20,636 nt of DNA. It comes from an uncultured Prevotella sp. GTDB lineage: Bacteria; Bacteroidota; Bacteroidia; Bacteroidales; Bacteroidaceae. Location: assembly GCA_900548745.1 (NCBI GenBank), contig URLQ01000041.1:1-20636 (forward strand), written 5' to 3'. Both the position numbers and the translations under genes were made by a program. Numbering within the stretch: position 1 is the first letter of the stretch; the number at the start of each line of letters is the position of its first letter. Below are positions 1 through 6,913 of this stretch, piece by piece. The notes below the pieces were generated by a model. It worked only from the letters and a program-made list of their open reading frames with translations. It made no database searches and was not told the DNA's origin.

Positions 1-522
1 TGTATTTTTATACAATTACAACGTGCGTGTTTGGTGCATAAAAGAGGGATATGGATATAGATTTGGATGCTTGTTGAAGCAACATGGAACAGATGTCCAA
101 TCAACTTCAAATCGAAAGTTACCGAATTTCTATGAGAAAGTTACGGACTTTCTATCGGAAAGTTACCGAATTTCTAAATGATGACAAAACAGCGTGTCTG
201 CAGAGGCTTGGCGTAAATGTCAGAATCGGACTATATAGACGTGCTGGACAAACCGTTTATTTATACGGTTGGATTGGTTATTTATGCGAATAGTCTGTCA
301 GGATGTATACAGCCCATGTCTGATGGCACGGGAAGAGAATTCGCGTATCTGTCTTAACATGCAGCTAATCGCTATTTTATCCCGAATTGGGGTGCATCAA
401 ATATATTCCAAGAGCCGAAAGAACGCATTTCAAGTATGTTTGCCGGGAAGAAGCAAAGCTGTTCACTTTTTCCATAAAATAACATATAATTTTCCATTTA
501 AAGATTTCATAACAAACTTTGT
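1..522. other. Gene-free stretch upstream of the exporter operon
   Basis: I find no convincing gene here. Open frames at 84-293 and 269-586 on the + strand and 377-568 on the - strand give low-complexity, Cys/Phe-rich translations with no recognisable domain, and they overlap repeats or the promoter. The stretch holds a small palindrome at 1-14 (TGTAT, four T, ATACA), the tandem repeat listed separately at 114-177, and a hairpin at 251-270 (AACCGT, 8-base loop, ACGGTT). The upstream neighbour lies outside the window, so the palindrome at the left edge could belong to its terminator. Confidence 0.6.
114..177. repeat. Three tandem 20-bp units, period 22 bp
   Basis: Three near-identical units lie at 114-133, 136-155 and 158-177, separated by only two bases (GA and CG). 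The outer units read GAAAGTTACCGAATTTCTAT and GAAAGTTACCGAATTTCTAA. The middle unit reads GAAAGTTACGGACTTTCTAT and contains a perfect 6-bp inverted repeat (GAAAGT...ACTTTC). The 22-bp period is about two helical turns, so equivalent bases face the same side of the DNA. The spacers are far too short for a CRISPR array. It could be an operator array or an interspersed intergenic repeat; the sequence alone does not decide. Confidence 0.75.
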
Positions 523-553
523 TTTGCTTTTTGGCCAAAAGAAAGTATATTTG
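523..553 (+). promoter_or_regulatory. Consensus Bacteroidales promoter of the exporter operon
   Basis: A -33 element TTTG (523-526) is followed after exactly 19 bases by a -7 element TATATTTG (546-553). This matches the known Bacteroidetes consensus TTTG-N19-TAnnTTTG read by the primary sigma factor of the phylum. The first start codon is at 616, which leaves an A-rich leader of about 55 bases. No other good promoter was seen in the gene gaps up to 6446, so this one probably drives the whole five-gene run. Confidence 0.75.
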
Positions 554-615
554 CACAATATTATACAAATGAAAAAGTTATTATAGCAACGAAAAAACAA
601 TAAAACAGGAAAAAT

Positions 616-1494
616 ATGAACAAGAAAGTTTTAATTCCGGTTATCATCATCGGACTATTGCTTATTGGCGGTGTAGCATATCTGTCAATGAGCCTTCAGA
701 AAGAGAAACAGGCAAACAAAGAAATGCAGGAGCTTGCCGAAATGGACAAGAAAGAGATGGAAAACGAGTACCAGCAGTTTGCCGACCAATACTCTGAGAT
801 GAAGACAAAAATAAACAACGACTCCCTCGTGGCACAGCTCACTCAGGAGCAACTGAAGACCCAGGAACTGCTTAAGGAGCTGAAAAGCGTGAAAAGTTCC
901 GACGCACGCGAGATAGCAAGACTAAAGAAAGAGCTTGCTACCTGCCGTGCAGTAATCCGCAGCTACATTCTTGAGATAGACTCCCTGAACAGACTTAACC
1001 AAAACCTGACAGCCGAGAACACCCGTGTGAAGGGGCAGTATGAGGAGGCCACACGCCAGATTGAGGGTCTAAACTCCGACAAGGCTTCGCTCTCGGAGAA
1101 GGTAGCCATTGCCGCACAGCTCGACGCTACGGGCATCAGCATGACCGCCAAGAAGAAGGGCAATGCCAAGAAGTCGGTAAAGAAGATAAAAGATGCCAAG
1201 CTCATAGCGGTGAACTTCAACATCTCAAAGAACGTGACAGCACAGAACGGACAGCGTACGCTCTACGTAAGAGTGACGACTCCAGCTGGCGGCGTGATGG
1301 GAGCAAGCGGCTCTTTCAACTACGAGAACCGCAGCCTGCAGTATTCCATGAGGAAGACCATCGAATATACGGGCAACGAGACTCCGGTGACGATGTACTG
1401 GAATGTAAACGAGGTTCTTAACCCAGGCACATACAACGTCAGCGTCTTTGCCGACGGCAAGCTGATCGGTTCAAGAAACTTCACATTCAAATAA
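616..1494 (+). CDS. Membrane-anchored coiled-coil protein of unknown function
   Basis: The 292-residue product has a short basic N-terminus, one hydrophobic segment (about 5-24) and then a long, highly charged, heptad-like coiled coil (about 28-165). A Lys-rich linker (178-196) follows, and then a compact domain (197-292) with alternating beta-strand patterning and an Ig-like look, ending in SRNFTFK. With no Lys/Arg cluster after the membrane segment, the bulk is probably periplasmic, anchored in the inner membrane. I recognise no named family; the coiled coil would give spurious SMC-type database hits. It is the first gene behind a consensus promoter and lies 18 bases upstream of the TolC-like gene, so it is probably cotranscribed with the exporter. 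A role as an accessory or spacer subunit of that exporter is inference from position only. Confidence 0.85.
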   Translation: MNKKVLIPVIIIGLLLIGGVAYLSMSLQKEKQANKEMQELAEMDKKEMENEYQQFADQYSEMKTKINNDSLVAQLTQEQLKTQELLKELKSVKSSDAREIARLKKELATCRAVIRSYILEIDSLNRLNQNLTAENTRVKGQYEEATRQIEGLNSDKASLSEKVAIAAQLDATGISMTAKKKGNAKKSVKKIKDAKLIAVNFNISKNVTAQNGQRTLYVRVTTPAGGVMGASGSFNYENRSLQYSMRKTIEYTGNETPVTMYWNVNEVLNPGTYNVSVFADGKLIGSRNFTFK

Positions 1495-1512
1495 AAGTCA
1501 AACAAGCGAAAG

Positions 1513-2913
1513 ATGAGAAGACTATTATCCGCCTTAGCCACATGGGCAGTTGTCCTGCCCATGTCGGCGCAGCAAGTGCTGACGCTCGACAGCTGCCGCG
1601 CCAGGGCTTTGGGCAACAACAAGCAACTGACCGTCGCCAAGGTGCAGCGCGATATAGCCCTGCAGATGCGGAAGTCCGCCAGGACGAAATATCTGCCCAG
1701 CCTTAACGTCATGGGCGGCTACATCCTGTCGAGCAGGGAAATATCCATACTCAGCAACAGCCAAAAAGACCTGCTCAACAATATAGGAACGAAGATCGGC
1801 AGTCTGCTTGGCGTCACCGACCCCGTAGTGGCAGGCACACTCGACAAGCTTGGGCAGAAAGTGACCGACGGCTTCAGGACAAACAACAGAAACATGTTCA
1901 TGGCCTCCGCCATGATAACCCAGCCCATCTATATGGGAGGAGCCATAACGGCAGCCAACAACATTGCCGACATCAACGAAGTGATGGCAGCCAACAAGGA
2001 AGAGGCAACCCATCAGTCCACACTCCACAGCATCGATAACACCTACTGGACCGTTGTATCGCTGCGCCACAAGCAGAAGCTCGCCGACAGCTACCTCACG
2101 CTGGTGAAGAAGCTCGACGACGACGTGGCCAAGATGATAAAGGAAGGCATTGCGACAAGAGCCGACGGTCTGAAGGTGAACGTGAAGGTGAACGAGGCGG
2201 AGATGCAGGTCACGCAGGTTGAAGACGGTCTATCGCTGGCCAAGATGCTGCTCTGCCAGCTGTGCGGTATGCCGACGGAGTCGGACATCACTCTCGCCGA
2301 CGAAAGCAGCGAGAGCCTTGACCTCAGCTCCGACATTACCGTAGGAGACACAGCCACCGCCACAAACGACAGGCCGGAGATGCGACTGCTGCAGAACGCC
2401 GTAGACCTGAGCCAGCAGACCACCAAGCTCGTAAGGGCTGCCAACCTGCCACAGGTGCTGCTCACGGGCGGCTACATGGCGACAAACCCCAATGTCTACG
2501 ACGGCTACAACAACAAGTTCGCCGGAGTATGGAACGTAGGCGTGATGGTAAGGATACCGGTATGGAACTGGCTCGACGGCGTATACAAAGTGCGTGCCTC
2601 AAAAGCAGCCACAACAATAGCCAGACTTGAGATGGACGATACGAGAGAGAAAATCGGCCTTCAGGTCAGCCAGAGCAAGTTCAAGCTCAACGAGGCTTAC
2701 AAGAAACTCTCCATGGCACAGAAAAACGTAGAGAAAGCCGAAGAGAACATGAGATGCGCAAATATAGGCTTCAAGGAGGGAGTGCTGCAGACCACCGACG
2801 TGATGGAGGCACAGACGGCATGGATGCAGGCACAGTCGCAGAAGATAGACGCCGAAGTGGATGTAAAGATTTCCCAGGTGAACCTGAAGAAGGCTCTCGG
2901 TGTGTTGAATTAG
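1513..2913 (+). CDS. TolC-family outer-membrane efflux protein
   Basis: The 466-residue protein is of usual length for the outer membrane efflux protein (OEP/TolC) family. A signal peptide covers residues 1-19 with likely cleavage after SAQ, and the mature start (QVLTLDSCRARALGNN) is the typical opening of Bacteroidetes members. Two OEP repeats are visible: the first has SLNVMGGYILSSRE and ITQPIYMGGAITAAN near 60-150, the second has LPQVLLTGGYMATNP and VGVMVRIPVWNWLDG near 310-365. Each pairs a beta-barrel hairpin with long helices. The protein should form the trimeric outer-membrane channel for the adaptor and permeases encoded next. The gap to the HlyD gene is 39 bases with no terminator. 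The exported substrate cannot be read from the sequence. Confidence 0.93.
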   Translation: MRRLLSALATWAVVLPMSAQQVLTLDSCRARALGNNKQLTVAKVQRDIALQMRKSARTKYLPSLNVMGGYILSSREISILSNSQKDLLNNIGTKIGSLLGVTDPVVAGTLDKLGQKVTDGFRTNNRNMFMASAMITQPIYMGGAITAANNIADINEVMAANKEEATHQSTLHSIDNTYWTVVSLRHKQKLADSYLTLVKKLDDDVAKMIKEGIATRADGLKVNVKVNEAEMQVTQVEDGLSLAKMLLCQLCGMPTESDITLADESSESLDLSSDITVGDTATATNDRPEMRLLQNAVDLSQQTTKLVRAANLPQVLLTGGYMATNPNVYDGYNNKFAGVWNVGVMVRIPVWNWLDGVYKVRASKAATTIARLEMDDTREKIGLQVSQSKFKLNEAYKKLSMAQKNVEKAEENMRCANIGFKEGVLQTTDVMEAQTAWMQAQSQKIDAEVDVKISQVNLKKALGVLN

Positions 2914-2952
2914 GAATCCAAGCAGAAACACAGAAAGAACATATTTTATATA

Positions 2953-3936
2953 ATGGAAAACAAAGCACAGAAAAACAGTATAATCCTTGCCATCCTCGGT
3001 TTTACGGGAGGTGTGGTAATAGCCGGTCTTATAGGCTATCTCACTATCGGCAAGAGTGACGACGTGATACAAGGAGAGATAGAGGTATCTGAATACAGAG
3101 TGTCGAGCAAGGTGCCAGGCCGCATCCTTGAACTCAGGGTGAAGGAAGGCGACTACGTACACGTTGGCGACACCCTTGCCATTCTTGACGCTCCGGAAGT
3201 GGAGGCAAAGAAGGCGCAGGCGCAGAGCGCAGAAGAGGCAGCCTCGGCAATGAAGCTGATGGCAGACAACGGAGCGCGCCAGCAGCAGATCCAGGGCGCA
3301 TACGAGGTATGGCAGCAGGCAAAGGCCGGTCTGGACATTGCTAAGAAGACATACGAGAGAGTGCAGCGCCTTTTCAACGAGGGCGTGATGAGCGCCCAGA
3401 AGCGCGACGAGGCACTCGCCCAATACAAGGCATACGAAGCGCAGGAGAAAGCCGCCAAGAGCCAGTATGACATGGCAAAGGAGGGAGCCCGCAAGGAGGA
3501 GCGCATGGCGGCGGCAGCCCAGGTGAACAGAGCCAAGGGCGCCGTGCAGGAGGTAAGCTCATACATCAACGAGACGGTGCAGGTGGCACAGATCGAGGGT
3601 GAGGTGAGCGACATATACCCCAAGGTGGGCGAGCTTGTTGGCACGGGATCCCCAATCATGAGCATCTCGATAATGAGCGATGTTTGGGGCACGTTCAACG
3701 TCAGGGAAGACCAGTTGAACGGACTGAAGATAGGTTCGGAATTCACCGCATTTTCTCCGGCTTTCAAGAAAGACGTGAAGATGAAGGTGTATTACATCAA
3801 GGACCAGGGCAGCTATGCCGTATGGAAAGCCACAAAGAGCAACGGCCAGTATGACTTGAAGACCTTTGAGGTGAAGGCGCGTCCTGTGACGAAGATGGAA
3901 GGGCTGAGACCTGGAATGACGTTGGTGATGAAGTAA
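2953..3936 (+). CDS. HlyD-family periplasmic adaptor (membrane fusion protein)
   Basis: The 327-residue protein has an N-terminal membrane anchor (about 10-32). The first half of a lipoyl/barrel-sandwich domain follows (about 42-82, with VSSKVPGRILELRVKEGDYV), then a long alpha-hairpin rich in Ala, Gln, Lys and Glu (about 83-205). The second lipoyl half (about 207-240, VAQIEGEVSDIYPKVGELVG) and a beta-barrel domain come next, ending in ARPVTKMEGLRPGMTLVMK. This order and tail are those of the YbhG/YhiI-like adaptors that pair with ABC-2 permeases. The adaptor would bridge the inner-membrane permeases and the TolC-like channel encoded upstream. Residues 60-200 are unusually Ala/Gln/Lys-rich, as expected for the hairpin that docks onto TolC. 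Confidence 0.92.
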   Translation: MENKAQKNSIILAILGFTGGVVIAGLIGYLTIGKSDDVIQGEIEVSEYRVSSKVPGRILELRVKEGDYVHVGDTLAILDAPEVEAKKAQAQSAEEAASAMKLMADNGARQQQIQGAYEVWQQAKAGLDIAKKTYERVQRLFNEGVMSAQKRDEALAQYKAYEAQEKAAKSQYDMAKEGARKEERMAAAAQVNRAKGAVQEVSSYINETVQVAQIEGEVSDIYPKVGELVGTGSPIMSISIMSDVWGTFNVREDQLNGLKIGSEFTAFSPAFKKDVKMKVYYIKDQGSYAVWKATKSNGQYDLKTFEVKARPVTKMEGLRPGMTLVMK

Positions 3937-3950
3937 GACCCGACTAAAAG

Positions 3951-3980
3951 ACCCACCCTAGCCCTCCCGAAGGGAGGGGA
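3951..3980. repeat. GC-rich intergenic hairpin between adaptor and permease genes
   Basis: A 7-bp perfect stem (CCCTCCC at 3962-3968, GGGAGGG at 3972-3978) encloses the 3-base loop GAA and follows the C-rich lead-in ACCCACCCTA. It sits in the 65-base gap between the adaptor and the first permease. No T-run follows, so it is unlikely to be a terminator. It resembles C-rich palindromic repeats I recall from gene gaps in many Bacteroidetes genomes. It could stabilise or partly attenuate the mRNA between these genes; that is inference. Confidence 0.6.
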
Positions 3981-4001
3981 TGAAGTTACCTTATTATATA
4001 T

Positions 4002-5165
4002 ATGATAAAGGATTTATTAAATACGGCACGTCGAGAGATTGGAATCATCGTCAGCACTCCTGTATACCTGTTATGCATGGTGGTACTGCCGCTGTTTGTG
4101 ATGATATTCTTCACCACACTCATGCAGCAGGGACAGCCCAACAAGATGCCCGTTGGTATCGTGGACCTCGACAATACCACGACGACACGCAGCATGACGA
4201 GGAAGCTCGATGCCTTCCAGAACACCAATGTGGTGGCATTCTACAACAGCGTGGACGAGGCGCGGCAGGCGATACAGGAGAACAAGATATACGGTTTCAT
4301 GTATTTCCCGAAAGGAACCACAGACAAGCTGCTGGCCTCGCGCCAGCCAAAGATTTCGTTCTATTATACCTACACGTCGCTCACAGCCGGTGCACTGCTA
4401 TACAAAGACCTGAAGACCATCGCCACGCTCGGTTCTGCCGGTGTCGGCTCGAAGACGATGTCGGCCAAGGGATTCACGGACAAGCAGATAAAGACATTCC
4501 TGCAACCCATAGCCATAGACATGCACGCAGTGAGAAACCCGTGGACGAACTATAATTTCTATCTTACCACGATGCTCGTGCCAGGCTGCATGATGCTCTT
4601 CATCTTCCTCATCACGCCCTACTCTTTCGGTACGGAGCTGAAATTCAACCGTGCAAAGAAGCTGCTCGCCATCTCCGGCGAGAACACATGGGCAATGCTG
4701 CTCGGCAAACTGCTGCCGCAGACGCTGATATTCCTCGTGATGTTCTATATCTACTCCTTCTACACCTACGGACTGCTCGGTTTCCCGCATGAGGGCGGCA
4801 CGTGGCATATCCTGCTGCTCGGGCTGCTCGCCGTAACGGCGTCGCAGGGGTTCGGGGCGTTCATGTTCGGACTGATGCCCTCGCTCCGCATGTCGATGAG
4901 CACCTGCTCCCTGTGGGCAGTGTTGAGTTTCTCGCTTGTGGGCACGGCATTCCCCGTATTCGCCATGGATGCGCCGCTCGAAGGAATAGCCCAGCTGTTT
5001 CCGCTGAGACATTACTTCCGCATATACCAGACGAGCGTGTTCAATGACTTCCCACTCTCCTATGTATGGATAAACGTCGTGGTGATGATTGTCTTCTCCC
5101 TCCTGCCTGTATTCGTGGCAGGTAACATCAGGAAGGCGATGAGGGAATACAAGTATATTGAGTAA
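4002..5165 (+). CDS. ABC-2 type transporter permease (first of pair)
   Basis: The 387-residue protein has the layout of the ABC2_membrane_3 family (YbhS/YbhR-like). One N-terminal membrane helix (about 20-40) is followed by a large extracytoplasmic domain (about 41-180) opening with MPVGIVDLDNTTTTRSMTRKL. A cluster of five further helices follows (about 185-208, 233-258, 266-290, 300-322, 354-374). The IVDLDNT and IYGFMYFPKG segments are typical of the family's periplasmic domain. The protein carries no nucleotide-binding domain. It should form a heterodimer with the next permease and work with the adaptor and TolC-like channel. The ATG at 4002 is preferred because it directly precedes the first amphipathic segment; the overlapping frame from 3980 is a shadow. 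Confidence 0.92.
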   Translation: MIKDLLNTARREIGIIVSTPVYLLCMVVLPLFVMIFFTTLMQQGQPNKMPVGIVDLDNTTTTRSMTRKLDAFQNTNVVAFYNSVDEARQAIQENKIYGFMYFPKGTTDKLLASRQPKISFYYTYTSLTAGALLYKDLKTIATLGSAGVGSKTMSAKGFTDKQIKTFLQPIAIDMHAVRNPWTNYNFYLTTMLVPGCMMLFIFLITPYSFGTELKFNRAKKLLAISGENTWAMLLGKLLPQTLIFLVMFYIYSFYTYGLLGFPHEGGTWHILLLGLLAVTASQGFGAFMFGLMPSLRMSMSTCSLWAVLSFSLVGTAFPVFAMDAPLEGIAQLFPLRHYFRIYQTSVFNDFPLSYVWINVVVMIVFSLLPVFVAGNIRKAMREYKYIE

Positions 5166-5231
5166 TGATATCCGTCAATGAAAAAATCATCAATGGGGAG
5201 TGGACAATCAGAAAAAGAATGATCAAGACAG

Positions 5232-6446
5232 ATGAACAAGATATATAAGATTTTGCGCGATACATGCTACATCTGCATGAAGGAACTGAAGAACGTGCTG
5301 AAAGACCAGGGCGTGCTGATGTTCCTCATACTGGTGCCTATCGCCTACCCTATCCTATATTCATGGATATACAACAACGAAATGACGAGGGAGGTGCCGG
5401 TGGCAGTAGTGGACCTGTCGCACAGCCATACGAGCCGCGAGTTCACGAGGATGCTCGACGCTTCGCCCGACACGAAGGTGGCCGTGAGATGCAACAGTCT
5501 TGCCGAAGCAAAAGAGTGCATCGGCAGGGGCGAAGCATACGGAGCCGTATATTTCCCCGAAGATTTCCAGACAAAGCTCAACCGAATGGAGCAGACCCAC
5601 GTCGGCGTGTACTGCGACATGAGTCTCATGCTTGCATACAAGGCGATATTCCAGACCTGCACCGCCATTCAGGGCAACATGAACTCCAGGATACAGATAG
5701 AACTCTCGGGCAACCACACCGACCGCGAAGACGAAATAAGCACCAAGCCGCTCGACTTCGAGGAGGTGCCGATATTCAACAATACGGCAGGCTACGGCAA
5801 TTTCATCATTCCGGGCGTGCTGATGCTCATCATCCAACAGACGCTTCTGCTCGGAGTGGGCATGGCGGCAGGAACGGCAAGAGAGAAGAACAACTACGGC
5901 TTCCTCGTGCCCGTAGACCGTCATTACCGCGGCGTGATGCGCATAATATGGGGCAAGGCCTTGGCATACTTCATGATATATATGGTGATGGGAACCTATC
6001 TCCTGTGTGCCGTGCCATACATGTTCAACTTCATCAGTCTCGTGAGCTGGAAGAGCCTCATGCCCTTCATCCTCCCCTATCTGCTGGCGTGCATCTTCTT
6101 CAGCATGACGATTTCAGTTCTCATGCGCTACAGGGAGAACGTGATGCTGCTGGTGGTATTCTCGTCCGTGCCGCTGCTGTTCATGTCGGGCGTGTCGTGG
6201 CCACAGAGCAATATCCCGTCGTTTTGGCAGGGAGTGTCATGGCTGTTCCCGAGCACCTTCGGCATCCGCGGTTTCGTCAGGATGAACTCCATGGGGGCCA
6301 CACTCGAGGACATCTCTACAGAATACCATGCCTTGTGGATACAGGCGGTGGTGTATTTTGTGCTTGCGCATGAGGTATACCGCTTCCAGATAGGCAAGGC
6401 GAGGAAAGGGATAAAAGAGAAACTCAGAGATATAAGAAACAAATAA
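5232..6446 (+). CDS. ABC-2 type transporter permease (second of pair)
   Basis: The 404-residue paralogue of the preceding gene has the same plan. A first helix (about 29-47) is followed by an extracytoplasmic domain with VPVAVVDLSHSHTSREFTRML and AYGAVYFPEDF, then helices near 190-212, 240-265, 275-297, 303-322 and 366-382. FMSGVSWPQSNIPSFWQ and LFPSTFGIRGFVRM near 317-351 are typical late motifs of ABC-2 permeases. It ends with a basic cytoplasmic tail. It follows the first permease after 66 bases and closes the apparent operon. No ATP-binding subunit is encoded before or after it in this window, so the energising ATPase must be encoded elsewhere or the system works differently. Confidence 0.92.
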   Translation: MNKIYKILRDTCYICMKELKNVLKDQGVLMFLILVPIAYPILYSWIYNNEMTREVPVAVVDLSHSHTSREFTRMLDASPDTKVAVRCNSLAEAKECIGRGEAYGAVYFPEDFQTKLNRMEQTHVGVYCDMSLMLAYKAIFQTCTAIQGNMNSRIQIELSGNHTDREDEISTKPLDFEEVPIFNNTAGYGNFIIPGVLMLIIQQTLLLGVGMAAGTAREKNNYGFLVPVDRHYRGVMRIIWGKALAYFMIYMVMGTYLLCAVPYMFNFISLVSWKSLMPFILPYLLACIFFSMTISVLMRYRENVMLLVVFSSVPLLFMSGVSWPQSNIPSFWQGVSWLFPSTFGIRGFVRMNSMGATLEDISTEYHALWIQAVVYFVLAHEVYRFQIGKARKGIKEKLRDIRNK

Positions 6447-6461
6447 AAAAGTTTTTTATTT

Positions 6462-6514
6462 TACCCTCACACATTGAAAGTCCATTTTTATCGTGCTTTC
6501 AAAGTGTGAGGGTA
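6462..6514. terminator. Long stem-loop after the exporter operon, possible terminator
   Basis: The left arm (6462-6480, starting TACCCTCACAC) pairs with the right arm (6496-6514, ending GTGTGAGGGTA). This gives a 19-bp stem with a single mismatch around a 15-base loop. It begins 15 bases after the last permease stop codon, which is where a terminator is expected. However, the T-rich sequence lies before the stem rather than after it, so this is not a canonical intrinsic terminator. It may act as a 3'-end mRNA stabiliser, a processed 3' end or a small mobile palindrome. Confidence 0.5.
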
Positions 6515-6640
6515 CCTCCTTGCTTAACAAAGATGCCACAGCGCATCATGCGGGCAATACAAGGCTTTATATTTATAAAGCATAGTCTGGAAAACACGAA
6601 ACACCAGTTAATAAACAGAAGATATGACCTGTATAATTCA

Positions 6641-6666
6641 TAGGATGATATGTGATATCTATCCTA
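6641..6666. promoter_or_regulatory. TAGGAT palindrome, candidate operator
   Basis: TAGGATGATAT (6641-6651) and ATATCTATCCTA (6655-6666) are inverted copies around a 3-base centre, with one extra base in the right arm. A further TAGGAT copy lies at 6692-6697, within TATAGGATAA. The palindrome is about 145 bases upstream of the -7 element of the pectinesterase unit. Binding by a regulator is inference. Confidence 0.35.
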
Positions 6667-6809
6667 AGAACACTGTATAAGATAACTTTTATAGGATAAC
6701 GCCACAAAGACTAAACTATAGGCATCTTATCAATGTCCATAAATACCTATTATAGTTAATAGTCCACCCTTTTCACAAAATATTCCCCCTCGAATTTATA
6801 TTTTCCACC

Positions 6810-6817
6810 TACCTTTG
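6810..6817 (+). promoter_or_regulatory. Putative -7 element of first pectinesterase
   Basis: TACCTTTG matches the Bacteroidales -7 consensus TAnnTTTG. No good TTTG is present 19 bases upstream, where the sequence is C-rich, which would suit a promoter that depends on an activator. The predicted leader to the start codon at 6914 is about 90 bases. Confidence 0.45.
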
Positions 6818-6913
6818 CCACCGTAATTTTCACGCTTTGCACGACAAGACAATAACAAAACAATAAAAACAGATATCTGAGCTGGCTCAGTATCACAAAT
6901 CTATTAAACTTTT

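Larger units (their letters stand above)
6447..6913. promoter_or_regulatory. 467-base control region between exporter and pectinesterase
   Basis: No gene is seen here. In order, it holds a 19-bp imperfect hairpin (6462-6514), a bulged palindrome built on TAGGAT (6641-6666), and a second TAGGAT copy in TATAGGATAA (6690-6699). A looser stem follows (AACTATA at 6714-6720, TATAGTT at 6751-6757), and then a -7 element (6810-6817). The density of small palindromes suggests a regulated promoter for the pectinesterase unit, which would fit substrate induction. No regulator gene lies in the window. Confidence 0.5.

Noticed and set aside
114..177. CRISPR array
   Set aside because: The units are separated by only two bases, so there are no spacers, and no cas gene is present.
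435..442. Additional -7 box TATGTTTG upstream of the operon
   Set aside because: There is no -33 element at the right distance, and the promoter at 523-553 fits far better.
84..586. Two short + strand frames in the left gap
   Set aside because: They run through the tandem repeat and the promoter, overlap each other and show no homology pattern I know.
2599..3423. 274-codon - strand frame across the TolC/HlyD junction
   Set aside because: It spans two real genes in opposite sense and its Leu/His/Cys-rich translation is a reverse-frame artefact.
5264..6373. 369-codon + strand frame overlapping the second permease
   Set aside because: The product is Arg/His-rich with no hydrophobic segments, whereas the overlapping frame gives a complete permease.
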